The position numbers and the translations under genes are program-made. Of a stretch of DNA of 64,000 nucleotides, positions 1-8,695 are shown in pieces. The notes beneath the pieces were generated by a model that was not told where the DNA came from, did not search any database, and was given only the letters and a program-made list of their open reading frames with translations. Numbering within the stretch: the stretch's first letter is position 1; each line of letters begins with the position of its first letter. The DNA comes from Accumulibacter appositus (lineage in GTDB: Bacteria > Pseudomonadota > Gammaproteobacteria > Burkholderiales > Rhodocyclaceae), in the NCBI RefSeq assembly GCF_035440685.1, contig NZ_DAORMW010000023.1; one strand, written 5' to 3'.

Positions 1-1
1 G

Positions 2-1114
2 CATTATGTCTCCAACCTCGATAGCGCCCAGCTGGCGCCGCTCCTGCAAACCCTTGATCCGCGCACGACGCTTTTCCTGGTGGCCAGCAAGACCTTCACC
101 ACGCAGGAAACGATGCTCAACGCGCAAACCGCGCGCAACTGGCTGGTGGCCAACCTTGGCGACGCTGCCGCCGTTGCCCGCCATTTTGCCGCCCTGACGG
201 CCAAGCCCGAGCGTGCGGTCGACTTCGGGATTGACGAAGGCTCGGTCTTTCCTCTCTGGGACTGGGTCGGTGGTCGTTTTTCGCTGTGGTCGGCGGTTGG
301 CCTGGCGTTGATGATCGCCATCGGGCCGCAGGCCTATGCCGAACTGCTGGCCGGCGCCGAGCGCATGGACGAGCATTTCCGCAGCACGCCCTGCGAACGC
401 AACCTGCCCGTGGTGATGGCCCTGATCGGGATCTGGAACACCAACTTCCTGGGGGCGACCACCAACGCCGTATTGCCCTACAACGAGTCCCTGCGCTACT
501 TCCCCTCTTTCCTGCAGCAACTCGAGATGGAAAGCAACGGCAAGTCCGTCGGGATTGATGGCCAGCCGCTCGCCCATGCCTCGAATCCCATCGTCTGGGG
601 TGAACTCGGCAACAACGGCCAGCACGCGTTTTTCCAGCTTCTCCATCAGGGTGGGCGATTGGTGCCCTGCGATTTCATCGCCGCCGTACGTTCGGATTAC
701 CCCTTGCCCGGGCATCAGGAGGCGCTGCTCGCCAACTGCTTCGCACAGAGCGCGGCGCTGGCATTCGGCAAGACCGAGGATGAGGCACGCAGCGAGCTGA
801 GCGGCAGCATGTCGGCCGCGAAGCTTGCGGAACTCCTGCCGCACAAGGTCTTTGCCGGCAATCAGCCGTCGTCCACGCTGCTGCTGTCGCGGCTTGACCC
901 GCAAACGCTCGGTGCCCTGGTTGCACTTTACGAACACAAGGTTTTCGTGCAGGGCGCCATCTGGGGGCTCAATTCCTTCGATCAGTGGGGCGTCGAGCTT
1001 GGCAAGGCGGTGGCCAACAGCATTCTGCCTGCAGTGAGCGACGCGCAGCTGGCGAAAAAACTCGACGCATCAACGCAAGGGCTGCTGGCCTTCACCCGGC
1101 AGCATATTGCCTGA
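2..1114 (+). CDS. pgi: Glucose-6-phosphate isomerase, C-terminal part (5' end outside window)
   Basis: This enzyme interconverts glucose-6-phosphate and fructose-6-phosphate in glycolysis and gluconeogenesis. The reading frame is open from base 2 (HYVSNLDSAQLAPLL...), so the start lies before the window and about 370 residues are visible. Both family signatures are present: DWVGGRFSLWSAVG and the GELGNNGQHAFFQLLHQG segment that carries the catalytic glutamate. The conserved lysine region GVELGKAVANS lies near the C-terminus. It is followed 54 bp later by phosphoglucomutase and then glgC and glgA, so it probably supplies hexose phosphate at the branch to glycogen. Only the truncation by the window edge is unusual. 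Confidence 0.97.
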   Translation, partial: HYVSNLDSAQLAPLLQTLDPRTTLFLVASKTFTTQETMLNAQTARNWLVANLGDAAAVARHFAALTAKPERAVDFGIDEGSVFPLWDWVGGRFSLWSAVGLALMIAIGPQAYAELLAGAERMDEHFRSTPCERNLPVVMALIGIWNTNFLGATTNAVLPYNESLRYFPSFLQQLEMESNGKSVGIDGQPLAHASNPIVWGELGNNGQHAFFQLLHQGGRLVPCDFIAAVRSDYPLPGHQEALLANCFAQSAALAFGKTEDEARSELSGSMSAAKLAELLPHKVFAGNQPSSTLLLSRLDPQTLGALVALYEHKVFVQGAIWGLNSFDQWGVELGKAVANSILPAVSDAQLAKKLDASTQGLLAFTRQHIA

Positions 1115-1156
1115 ACCGATTTTGCTCCGGTATCCGGCCGGGGCGCTCAATTTGCC

Positions 1157-2812
1157 ATGAGGCATGACATGACTACGAAGGTGATCAGTGTTTCCAGTGC
1201 GCCGTTCTCCGGCCAGAAACCGGGAACGTCCGGGCTGCGGAAGAAGGTGACGGTATTTCAGCAGGAGCGGTATCTCGAGAACTTCGTGCAGGCCATTTTC
1301 GACACGCTGAGCGGCCAGCAAGGAAAAACGCTGGTCGTCGGCGGTGACGGCCGCTATTACAACGATGTTGCCATTCAAACCATTCTGCGCATGGCGGCGG
1401 CGGCCGGCTTTGGCCGTGCTCTGGTCGGTTGTGACGGCATTCTGTCGACGCCGGCCGCCAGCGCGGTGATCCGCAAATGGCAGGCCTTTGGTGGCCTTAT
1501 CCTGTCCGCCAGCCACAATCCGGGTGGTCCCGATGGCGACTTCGGCATCAAGTACAACCTCGGCAATGGCGGACCGGCGAACGAAGCCTTTACCGACGCG
1601 GTTTATCAGCGCACGCAGGAGATCAGTGCCTATCGCACTATCGAGTCCGCCGATATCGACCTCGGACGACAGGGTGAGTTTCAAGTTGGCGACATGCTCG
1701 TCAGCATCATCGATCCGGTCGCCGACTATGCCGAACTGCTGGAGTCCCTGTTTGACTTCGATCGCATTGCTGCTCTGCTCGCACGTGCGGACTTCCGCAT
1801 GCGTTTCGACGCCATGCATGCTGTCACCGGTCCCTACGCAAAGGCCATTCTGGAAGGCCGTCTCGGCGCTCCAGCGGGCACCGTGGTGAACGGCACGCCG
1901 CTGCCGGATTTTGGCGGCGGGCATCCCGATCCGAATCCTGTCTATGCGGCCGAACTGGTCGCTGCGCTGGCCGACAGCCGCTCGGGTTTGTCGTTCGGCG
2001 CGGCTTCGGATGGTGACGGCGATCGCAACATGGTCGTTGGTCGCGGTTTTGTTGTCAGCCCCAGTGACAGCCTGGCGGTCATCGCTGCGAACCATGCCTT
2101 GGTACCCGGCTACGCGGCCGGCTTGGCGGGTGTTGCGCGCTCGATGCCGACCAGTTGCGCGGTGGACCGGGTCGCCAAAGCTCTGGGTATTCCCTGTTAC
2201 GAAACACCGACGGGCTGGAAATACTTCGGTTCCCTGCTTGATGCCGGCAAAGCCACCATCTGCGGCGAAGAGAGCGCCGGTACCGGGTCCAGTCACGTGC
2301 GCGAGAAGGATGGCCTGTGGGCCGTCCTCTACTGGCTCAACATCCTGGCGGTGCGCGATACGCCCGCCGATGTCATCGTGCGCGAGCACTGGCAGCGTTT
2401 TGGACGCAACGTCTATTCGCGCCACGATTACGAAGGCATCGAGACCGCCGCGGCTGATCGCCTGATGGACAATTTGCGCGCGCAGTTGCCGCAACTGGCG
2501 GGCACGCTGTGCAATGAACTGCGCATCGAGGCCGCCGATGATTTCGCCTATACCGACCCGGTCGATGGCTCACGCTCGGAGCGTCAGGGCATCCGCATCA
2601 TGCTCGACGATGGCTCGCGGGTGGTTTTCAGGCTTTCCGGCACGGGTACGGAAGGGGCGACGCTGCGCGTCTATCTCGAGCGTTTCGTGGCCGACCCAAG
2701 TCTCCACGAGGTGCCGACGCAAGAGGCGCTCGCACCGCTCGTGCAACTTGCCGAGACGGTCGCGCAGATTTCCGTGATCACTGGGCGAAAGAGCCCGGAT
2801 GTGATCAGCTAG
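1157..2812 (+). CDS. pgm: Phosphoglucomutase (alpha-D-glucose-phosphate specific)
   Basis: The product interconverts glucose-6-phosphate and glucose-1-phosphate, the precursor for ADP-glucose. The ~550-residue length fits the family. Visible motifs are the phosphoserine loop ASHNPGG, the metal-binding loop DGDGDRN, the sugar-binding segment GEESAGTGSSH and the C-terminal phosphate-binding RLSGTGTEG. Two ATGs are possible, at 1157 and 1169; an AGG at 1160-1162 sits six bases before the second, so 1169 (547 aa) may be the real start. The gene lies between pgi and glgC in the same orientation, which implies one glycogen-directed transcription unit. Confidence 0.95.
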   Translation: MRHDMTTKVISVSSAPFSGQKPGTSGLRKKVTVFQQERYLENFVQAIFDTLSGQQGKTLVVGGDGRYYNDVAIQTILRMAAAAGFGRALVGCDGILSTPAASAVIRKWQAFGGLILSASHNPGGPDGDFGIKYNLGNGGPANEAFTDAVYQRTQEISAYRTIESADIDLGRQGEFQVGDMLVSIIDPVADYAELLESLFDFDRIAALLARADFRMRFDAMHAVTGPYAKAILEGRLGAPAGTVVNGTPLPDFGGGHPDPNPVYAAELVAALADSRSGLSFGAASDGDGDRNMVVGRGFVVSPSDSLAVIAANHALVPGYAAGLAGVARSMPTSCAVDRVAKALGIPCYETPTGWKYFGSLLDAGKATICGEESAGTGSSHVREKDGLWAVLYWLNILAVRDTPADVIVREHWQRFGRNVYSRHDYEGIETAAADRLMDNLRAQLPQLAGTLCNELRIEAADDFAYTDPVDGSRSERQGIRIMLDDGSRVVFRLSGTGTEGATLRVYLERFVADPSLHEVPTQEALAPLVQLAETVAQISVITGRKSPDVIS

Positions 2813-2899
2813 GAAGAGGTGACGCGTGGTGCGCGTGCGTACTTACACCCGGTGGCGCCGCCGGAGGCGATGAATCAAGCTCGAAAAGGGGATAAGAAA

Positions 2900-4168
2900 A
2901 TGGTTGACCGGAAGACATTTCAATTGTCACGCAAGGCAATTGCCTTGGTTCTTGCTGGCGGGCGCGGCAGCAGATTGCACGAACTGACTGACCGGCGCGC
3001 CAAACCGGCGGTTCATTTCGGCGGCAAGTTCCGGATCATCGACTTTGCTTTGTCGAACTGCGTCAATTCGCAGTTTCGACGCATTGGTGTGGTGACGCAG
3101 TACAAGTCGCACAGCCTGCTACGCCACTTGCAGCGTGGCTGGAGTTTTCTGCACGGCGAAGTCAACGAGTTCGTTGACCTGCTTCCGGCGCAGCAACGAA
3201 TAGATGAGGAGTCCTGGTATCGGGGCACTGCCGACGCGGTATTCCAGAACATCGACATTCTCGAGACCTATTCACCGCCCCCCGAGTACGTCGTCATTCT
3301 GGCCGGTGACCACGTTTACAAGATGAATTACGGCGTCATGCTAGTAGACCACGTCGAGAGCGGTGCCGAATGCACCGTCGCCTGCATCGAGGTGCCGCGC
3401 AAGGAAGCCAGTGGTTTTGGTATTGTTGCCGTCGATGAGAGCGGCATGATCACCGACTTCATCGAAAAGCCGGCCGACCCACCGTCGATGCCGGGCAATC
3501 CGGAGATGTCCCTTTGCAGCATGGGGGTCTACGTTTTCAATGCCAAGTATCTGTATGCCGAACTGGCACGTGATATCGGCGACGAGACATCCAATCACGA
3601 TTTCGGCAAGGACATCATTCCACGCGCCGTGGCTAGTCGCTGCGCAGTCGCACACGCGTTCTCGCGCAGCTGTGTCATGGCTCCCGATGAACCGTTCAGG
3701 GAGCACTACTGGCGTGACGCCGGGACGATTGATGCCTATTGGGACGCCAACATCGATCTTACCGGCACCGTGCCGGCGCTGAATCTCTATGACAGCAACT
3801 GGCCAGTGTGGACCTATCAAGAGCAGTTGCCGCCGGCAAAATTCGTGCACAATCATCTCGATCGGCGCGGCACAGCCATCGAGTCCACGGTTTCCAGCGG
3901 CTGTATTGTTTCCGGAGAAATCAACCGTTCGCTCCTGTTCTCGAGTGCCCGTGTCCATTCCTACGCGCGGGTGAACCTGTCGGTGTTGCTTCCCGATACG
4001 GTCATTGGATCGCGCGCCCGTCTGAGTCGCTGCGTGGTGGACCGTGCGTGTCAGATTCCGCCGGGCTTGGTTGTTGGTGAAGATCCGGAAGACGATGCGC
4101 GTCGTTTCCGGTATACCGAGAGCGGCATTACGCTGATTACCCAAAAAATGCTCGATCGACTCAACTGA
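2900..4168 (+). CDS. glgC: Glucose-1-phosphate adenylyltransferase
   Basis: The enzyme makes ADP-glucose from ATP and glucose-1-phosphate, the committed and usually allosterically controlled step of bacterial glycogen synthesis. The 422-aa product has the N-terminal nucleotidyltransferase signature LVLAGGRGSRL, the substrate region KPAVHFGGKFRIIDFALSN, the FGIVAVDE and FIEKPADPP segments, and a C-terminal left-handed beta-helix region. The frame is open upstream to 2819, but ATG 2900 is preceded by an AAGGGG ribosome site, and the protein family starts there. It lies 87 bp after pgm and 20 bp before glgA. Confidence 0.96.
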   Translation: MVDRKTFQLSRKAIALVLAGGRGSRLHELTDRRAKPAVHFGGKFRIIDFALSNCVNSQFRRIGVVTQYKSHSLLRHLQRGWSFLHGEVNEFVDLLPAQQRIDEESWYRGTADAVFQNIDILETYSPPPEYVVILAGDHVYKMNYGVMLVDHVESGAECTVACIEVPRKEASGFGIVAVDESGMITDFIEKPADPPSMPGNPEMSLCSMGVYVFNAKYLYAELARDIGDETSNHDFGKDIIPRAVASRCAVAHAFSRSCVMAPDEPFREHYWRDAGTIDAYWDANIDLTGTVPALNLYDSNWPVWTYQEQLPPAKFVHNHLDRRGTAIESTVSSGCIVSGEINRSLLFSSARVHSYARVNLSVLLPDTVIGSRARLSRCVVDRACQIPPGLVVGEDPEDDARRFRYTESGITLITQKMLDRLN

Positions 4169-4188
4169 CACGGCCGGCTCGATAGTCC

Positions 4189-5631
4189 GTGCGCATCCTG
4201 CACGTTGCCGCGGAGATCTACCCGCTGGTCAAGACCGGCGGCCTCGCCGATGTCGTGGCCGCCTTGCCGGTCGCGCTGGCAGCGCGTGGACTCGACGTGC
4301 GCGTCCTCTTGCCCGGGATGCCCACCATTCTCAACGGTGTGACCGATCTCAAGCGAGTGATTCGCATTGGTCCGGCCTTCGGCGCCGCGGTCATCACCCT
4401 GCGTCTTGGCCGCCTGCCCGATAGCGGCTTGCTGGCCTACGTCATCGATGCCCCGTTTCTTTACCGGCGCGACGGTAACCCCTACCTCGGCCCGGACGGT
4501 TGCGACTGGCGCGACAACCATCGACGCTTTGCGCTCCTCGGCTGGGTCGCGGCACACCTCGCTGCCGGAGAGCTTGATCGACACTGGCGGCCGGAAGTCG
4601 TGCACGCGCACGACTGGCACGCGGGGCTGGCGCCAGCCTACATTGCCCAGAATCCGGCACTGACCACGGCTACCGTCTTCACCATCCACAATCTCTCCTT
4701 TCGTGGCCTGTTCCCTCTCGACTATCACCACGACCTGGGCCTGCAGATTTCCGGCGCCAATCAGAGCGGCATCGAATTTCATGGGCAGTTGTCGTTCATG
4801 AAGGCTGCGCTGGTACATGCGAAACGCGTCAACGCGGTCAGCCCGACCTATGCTCGAGAAATCTGCACGCAGGAATTCGGTTGGGGACTGGACGGCGTGC
4901 TGCGTGGTCGGGGCAACGATCTTTCCGGGATTCTCAATGGTGTCGACTATTCGGTCTGGGATGCCAGCAGCAACCCCGCCCTGGCCAGGAACTACAGTCC
5001 CGAGCGTTTGCGCGGCAAGATGGTCTGCAAGCTCCGACTACAAAAGGACCTCGGTTTCGCTCCCCGTGCCAAGGCGCCGCTGTTCGCGATCGTCAGTCGA
5101 TTGACTTCTCAAAAAGGCATGGATCTGGTCCTCGGTGCCTTGCCGACGCTGTTGGCCGAGGGCGCGCAACTGGTCGTCATCGGCAGTGGCGAGGCGGATA
5201 TCGAGGCCGCTTTCAGAGCTGCTGCAACGGCTCATCCCGCCGCCGTGTCGGTCCATCTCGGCTACGACGAGGCGCTGTCACACCGCATTATGGCTGGCGC
5301 CGATATCCTGCTCGTTCCTTCGCGTTTCGAGCCTTGCGGCCTGACGCAGCTCTACGCCCTGCGCTATGGCACCTTGCCACTGGTGCGGCGAGTCGGCGGT
5401 CTGGCCGACACGGTGATCGATACCACTCCCGAGACCCTCAAGGCAGGTATCGCCAACGGTTTCTCTTTTGAGGATTCCAGTAGCCGCAAGCTGGCCGCAC
5501 GTATCAGCAAGGCCTGCGGGTTCTACCGCGATGCCGCGACGTGGCAGCACCTGCAGCAGTACGGCATGGCGCAGAATTTTTCCTGGGACGATTCGGCAAT
5601 GCGCTACGAGGCGCTGTATCGAAGCATCTGA
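4189..5631 (+). CDS. glgA: Glycogen synthase (ADP-glucose type, GT5)
   Basis: This enzyme transfers glucose from ADP-glucose to the non-reducing end of glycogen. The 480-aa protein starts with GTG and reads MRILHVAAEIYPLVKTGGLADVV, which contains the KTGGL ADP-glucose-binding motif in its normal N-terminal place. The C-terminal GT-B half has SRLTSQKGMDL and the catalytic-site PSRFEPCGLTQLYALRYG motif. The four-gene order pgi-pgm-glgC-glgA gives a complete route from fructose-6-phosphate to linear glycogen; the branching enzyme and phosphorylase are not in the window. Confidence 0.96.
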   Translation: MRILHVAAEIYPLVKTGGLADVVAALPVALAARGLDVRVLLPGMPTILNGVTDLKRVIRIGPAFGAAVITLRLGRLPDSGLLAYVIDAPFLYRRDGNPYLGPDGCDWRDNHRRFALLGWVAAHLAAGELDRHWRPEVVHAHDWHAGLAPAYIAQNPALTTATVFTIHNLSFRGLFPLDYHHDLGLQISGANQSGIEFHGQLSFMKAALVHAKRVNAVSPTYAREICTQEFGWGLDGVLRGRGNDLSGILNGVDYSVWDASSNPALARNYSPERLRGKMVCKLRLQKDLGFAPRAKAPLFAIVSRLTSQKGMDLVLGALPTLLAEGAQLVVIGSGEADIEAAFRAAATAHPAAVSVHLGYDEALSHRIMAGADILLVPSRFEPCGLTQLYALRYGTLPLVRRVGGLADTVIDTTPETLKAGIANGFSFEDSSSRKLAARISKACGFYRDAATWQHLQQYGMAQNFSWDDSAMRYEALYRSI

Positions 5632-5897
5632 AGAGTCAGAAACGCGTCCAAAGCGGGCTCCTCGTCGAGCAGGTCGAACGGTTCTCGCCCTGTACGCAGC
5701 CTGACTGCACCGAGCAGCATCAGCGTTGCTGCTGTCGGCAAAGCCGAGCCGGCACTATAATCGCGGCAGTAGCTGCCAAGATCCTTGCTCTGTGTCGACG
5801 GCTCTGCCGTCTGACGCGCACAGTGGCAAGATGCCTGCCGCCAGGGTGAGCATCGGCGGCCGCAATTTCCTGAACCAAACTCCCACAGGAGAGCTCC

Positions 5898-7142
5898 TTG
5901 TCTTTTGATCATTGTCTTATCCGGCCGTTTGCCGGCCTCCGTCCGCGCAGCGAAGAGGCGGCAGCTGTTGCCGCCCCCCCTTATGATGTTCTCTCCAGCG
6001 ACGAGGCCCGTGCGGCGGCCAGCGGCAAGCCCCTGTCCTTCCTGCACGTCTCCAAGGCCGAGATCGACCTGCCGCCGGAGATCGACCACTTTGCTCCGGA
6101 GGTGTATGCCCAGTCGGTGAAAACCTTTCAGCGCCTGATCGACGATGGCGTCCTGTGCCGAGACCCGCGTGCGTGTTATTACGCCTACCGGCTGGTGATG
6201 GGCGAACATGCCCAACTCGGACTGGTGGCCGCTGCTTCGATCGCCGCCTACGACAGCAACCGTATCCGCAAGCATGAGTTCACTCGCCCGGACAAGGAAG
6301 ACGACCGCGTTCGGCAGATTGAAGCGCTGAATGCACAAACCGGTCCCGTGCTGCTGGTCAATGGCGACGACGAGACGCTTGAGCGTTTGCTCCGGCAGGC
6401 TAGCGAAAGCGTGCCAGTTGCCGATGTGACCGTCGACAACGGTATCAGGCACAGCCTGTGGATGATCGACGACGAGGAGAGCATTCGGCGTATCAGTGCG
6501 CTCGTTGAAGCGATGCCTGCGCTGTACATCGCCGACGGCCATCATCGCTCGGCGGCGGCCTCGCGAGTGGCGGCGGCTCGGCGTGGACAGGCCGGCGCAG
6601 CCGATAGCGCCGAATATTTTCTGGCGGTGGTTTTCCCCGCCTCGCAGATGCGGATCCTGGACTACAACCGTGTTGTGCGCGACCTTAATGGTTTGAGTGA
6701 GGAAGCTTTTCTGGCGGCTGTTGGCGAGCGCTATCGCGTCCTGCCGTCGGCCAGCCCGGTGCGGCCGGAGCGTAGCGGCGTCTGCGGCATGTATCTTGGT
6801 GGTCGCTGGTATCGCCTGGAGCTGCTGCCTGGTCTGCTTCCCTCGGATGATCCCGTCCGGCGGGTCGACGTTTCAGTGCTGGCCGAGCAAATCCTTGCTC
6901 CGGTGCTGGCAATCACCGACCTGCGCCGCGATACGCGCATCGATTTCGTTGGCGGTATGCGCGGCCTGGGCGAACTCGAACGACGGGTGAATAGTGGCGA
7001 AATGGCGGTCGCCTTTGCGCTCTATCCGACGCAGATGGCCGACCTGATGGCGGTGGCCGACGCCGGTGAGGTGATGCCGCCCAAGTCGACGTGGTTCGAA
7101 CCGAAACTCGCTGACGGACTGGTGTCGCACGTTCTGGATTGA
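5898..7142 (+). CDS. DUF1015 family protein
   Basis: The 414-aa product belongs to the DUF1015 family, found in many bacteria and without a firmly assigned reaction. Visible landmarks are the N-terminal RPFAGLRP and AAPPYDVL, the central YRLVMGEHAQLGLVAA, RKHEFTRPDKEDDR and the IADGHHRSAAASRVA segment typical of the family. The gene begins with a TTG codon preceded by AGGAGA at 5887-5892; no ATG start with a better site was seen. About 265 bp separate it from glgA, and nothing recognisable lies there. A role in serine or other small-molecule metabolism has been suggested for relatives but cannot be read from this sequence. Confidence 0.85.
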   Translation: MSFDHCLIRPFAGLRPRSEEAAAVAAPPYDVLSSDEARAAASGKPLSFLHVSKAEIDLPPEIDHFAPEVYAQSVKTFQRLIDDGVLCRDPRACYYAYRLVMGEHAQLGLVAAASIAAYDSNRIRKHEFTRPDKEDDRVRQIEALNAQTGPVLLVNGDDETLERLLRQASESVPVADVTVDNGIRHSLWMIDDEESIRRISALVEAMPALYIADGHHRSAAASRVAAARRGQAGAADSAEYFLAVVFPASQMRILDYNRVVRDLNGLSEEAFLAAVGERYRVLPSASPVRPERSGVCGMYLGGRWYRLELLPGLLPSDDPVRRVDVSVLAEQILAPVLAITDLRRDTRIDFVGGMRGLGELERRVNSGEMAVAFALYPTQMADLMAVADAGEVMPPKSTWFEPKLADGLVSHVLD

Positions 7143-7213
7143 CTGTCGCGGCGAAGCGCGCCTGACACAAGTAGCTCGGGCGCGTGCTGAATGGCTTGTG
7201 TGGGGTGTGGGCT

Positions 7214-8332
7214 TTAGCCGGCCAAGGTCTTGCTCTTGACGACGGAAACCTGTGCTTTTCCGGCGCTCAGCTCACCGATAACCGTCGCGTGGTCGAAGCC
7301 TTCCTGCAGGAAAGTCGACAGGACTTCGGTGACCACTTCCGGCGCGCAGGCGATCAGCAGGCCGCCGCTGGTCTGGGGATCGGTAAGCAGCGCCTGTTCA
7401 ACGGCAGTCAGATGCTTTGTCGGTCGTGCCACGTAACCGCCATAGCTCGCCCAGTTGCGATCCGAGGCGCCGGTGATGCAGCCTTTTTCTGCATAATCGA
7501 GCGCATTGGCCAGCATCGGCAAGGCGGCGCAATCGATCACCGCGGAGACCTGCGATGCCTGGCAGATTTCCACCAGATGACCCAGCAGCCCGAAGCCTGT
7601 CACGTCGGTCATCGCATGCACGCCGGCCAGGCAGGCGAGCGCCCGTCCGGGTGTGTTCAGCTGCGTCGTCGAAGCGATCATCGCGGCGTAGTGGCTTTCC
7701 GAAAGCAGGCCTTTTTTGAGCGCCGCACTATAGAAGCCGACGCCCAATCCCTTGCCGAGAATCAGTTTGTCACCGGGTCGGGCACCCGAGTTGCGCTTGA
7801 GGTTGTCGGGGTGCACCAGACCTATGGCGACGAGACCGTAAATCGGTTCGAGTGAGTCAATGCTGTGGCCTCCGGCGATCGGAATACCGGCTTTGGCACA
7901 GATCGATTCACCGCCTTCGAGGATACGTTTGATCGTATCGAGCGGCAGTTTGTTGACCGGCATGCCGACGATCGCCAGCGCCAGCAGAGGCATGCCACCC
8001 ATGGCATAGACGTCGGACAGGGCGTTGGTCGCCGCGATGCAGCCGAAGTCGAAGGGGTCATCGACAATCGGCATGAAGAAATCGGTGGTCGCCACCAGGG
8101 CCTGGTCGGCGTTGAGCTGGTAAACGGCTGCGTCATCGCTGGTCTCGATGCCCACCAGCAGTTGCTTGGGGACAATGGCCGGAGCGGTCTTGGCGAGGAT
8201 CTCTTCGAGCACATTCGGAGCGATCTTGCATCCGCAGCCGCCGCCGTGTGCAAACTGCGTCAGTTTGAGCGGCTCGGTGGCAACGAGTTGCGGAGTTGCG
8301 GGATCGCCGGTGCTGGATTTTTTTTTGGTCAT
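7214..8332 (-). CDS. selD: Selenide, water dikinase (selenophosphate synthetase), Cys form
   Basis: SelD makes selenophosphate from selenide and ATP, the donor for selenocysteine and selenouridine. The 372-aa protein has the N-terminal catalytic GGGCGCK loop with cysteine rather than selenocysteine at the active position, the ATP-site segment ATTDFFMPIVDDPFDFG, and the PurM-like motifs DVTGFGLLGHL and TDPQTSGGLL. The start at 8332 is the only ATG that preserves the N-terminal part. Selenium-using partners such as selA, selB or mnmH are not in the window, so the physiological target is unknown. Confidence 0.95.
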   Translation of the reverse strand: MTKKKSSTGDPATPQLVATEPLKLTQFAHGGGCGCKIAPNVLEEILAKTAPAIVPKQLLVGIETSDDAAVYQLNADQALVATTDFFMPIVDDPFDFGCIAATNALSDVYAMGGMPLLALAIVGMPVNKLPLDTIKRILEGGESICAKAGIPIAGGHSIDSLEPIYGLVAIGLVHPDNLKRNSGARPGDKLILGKGLGVGFYSAALKKGLLSESHYAAMIASTTQLNTPGRALACLAGVHAMTDVTGFGLLGHLVEICQASQVSAVIDCAALPMLANALDYAEKGCITGASDRNWASYGGYVARPTKHLTAVEQALLTDPQTSGGLLIACAPEVVTEVLSTFLQEGFDHATVIGELSAGKAQVSVVKSKTLAG

Positions 8333-8402
8333 GATAGTCCGGTAGGGGGCTGGGGGGGGGTCAAGGGGGTGGTGCGAGCTAAGCCTCTACCGGGGAGGCC
8401 TT

Positions 8403-8609
8403 TCAGCTGCTTGCAAAGCCCGCCTCATTGATTGCCGCAGCGAAGTCGGCGCGGCTCGCCAACGTCGGGTCGTAGCTGATTCTGGCCCGGCCCGCCTCCA
8501 GCGACACCTCGACCTGGCCAACTCCGGGCAGGCGTTCGAGGACTGCGCTGACACTTTTGACACAGGCCTGGCAGTGCATTCCGAGCACGCCAATGTCTAT
8601 CGTTTCCAT
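8403..8609 (-). CDS. copZ: Copper chaperone, heavy-metal-associated domain (CopZ-like)
   Basis: This is a 68-aa single heavy-metal-associated ferredoxin-fold domain. The metal-binding motif is GMHCQAC near residue 10 and the C-terminal half reads ISYDPTLASRADFAAAINEAGF, as in CopZ/Atx1 chaperones that pass Cu(I) to P-type ATPases. It lies just downstream of, and in the same direction as, the copper ATPase gene, which is its likely partner. The exact metal is inferred from this neighbour. No signal peptide is present, so it should be cytoplasmic. Confidence 0.88.
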   Translation of the reverse strand: METIDIGVLGMHCQACVKSVSAVLERLPGVGQVEVSLEAGRARISYDPTLASRADFAAAINEAGFASS

Positions 8610-8695
8610 CTCGCTTCCTGTTCATGTTATCGGGGCCGTTGCTCGCCGATGCTTGTCGCAGTCAGCCTCGCTTCCATCATCGGCTGCGTCAGAGA

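Noticed and set aside
1070..2494. A 474-codon minus-strand frame opposite pgm
   Set aside because: It overlaps a complete, motif-rich phosphoglucomutase and shows no domain; this is the usual antisense shadow in GC-rich coding DNA.
5632..5897. Small gene between glgA and the DUF1015 gene
   Set aside because: Only short overlapping frames without a ribosome site or similarity were seen in these 266 bp.
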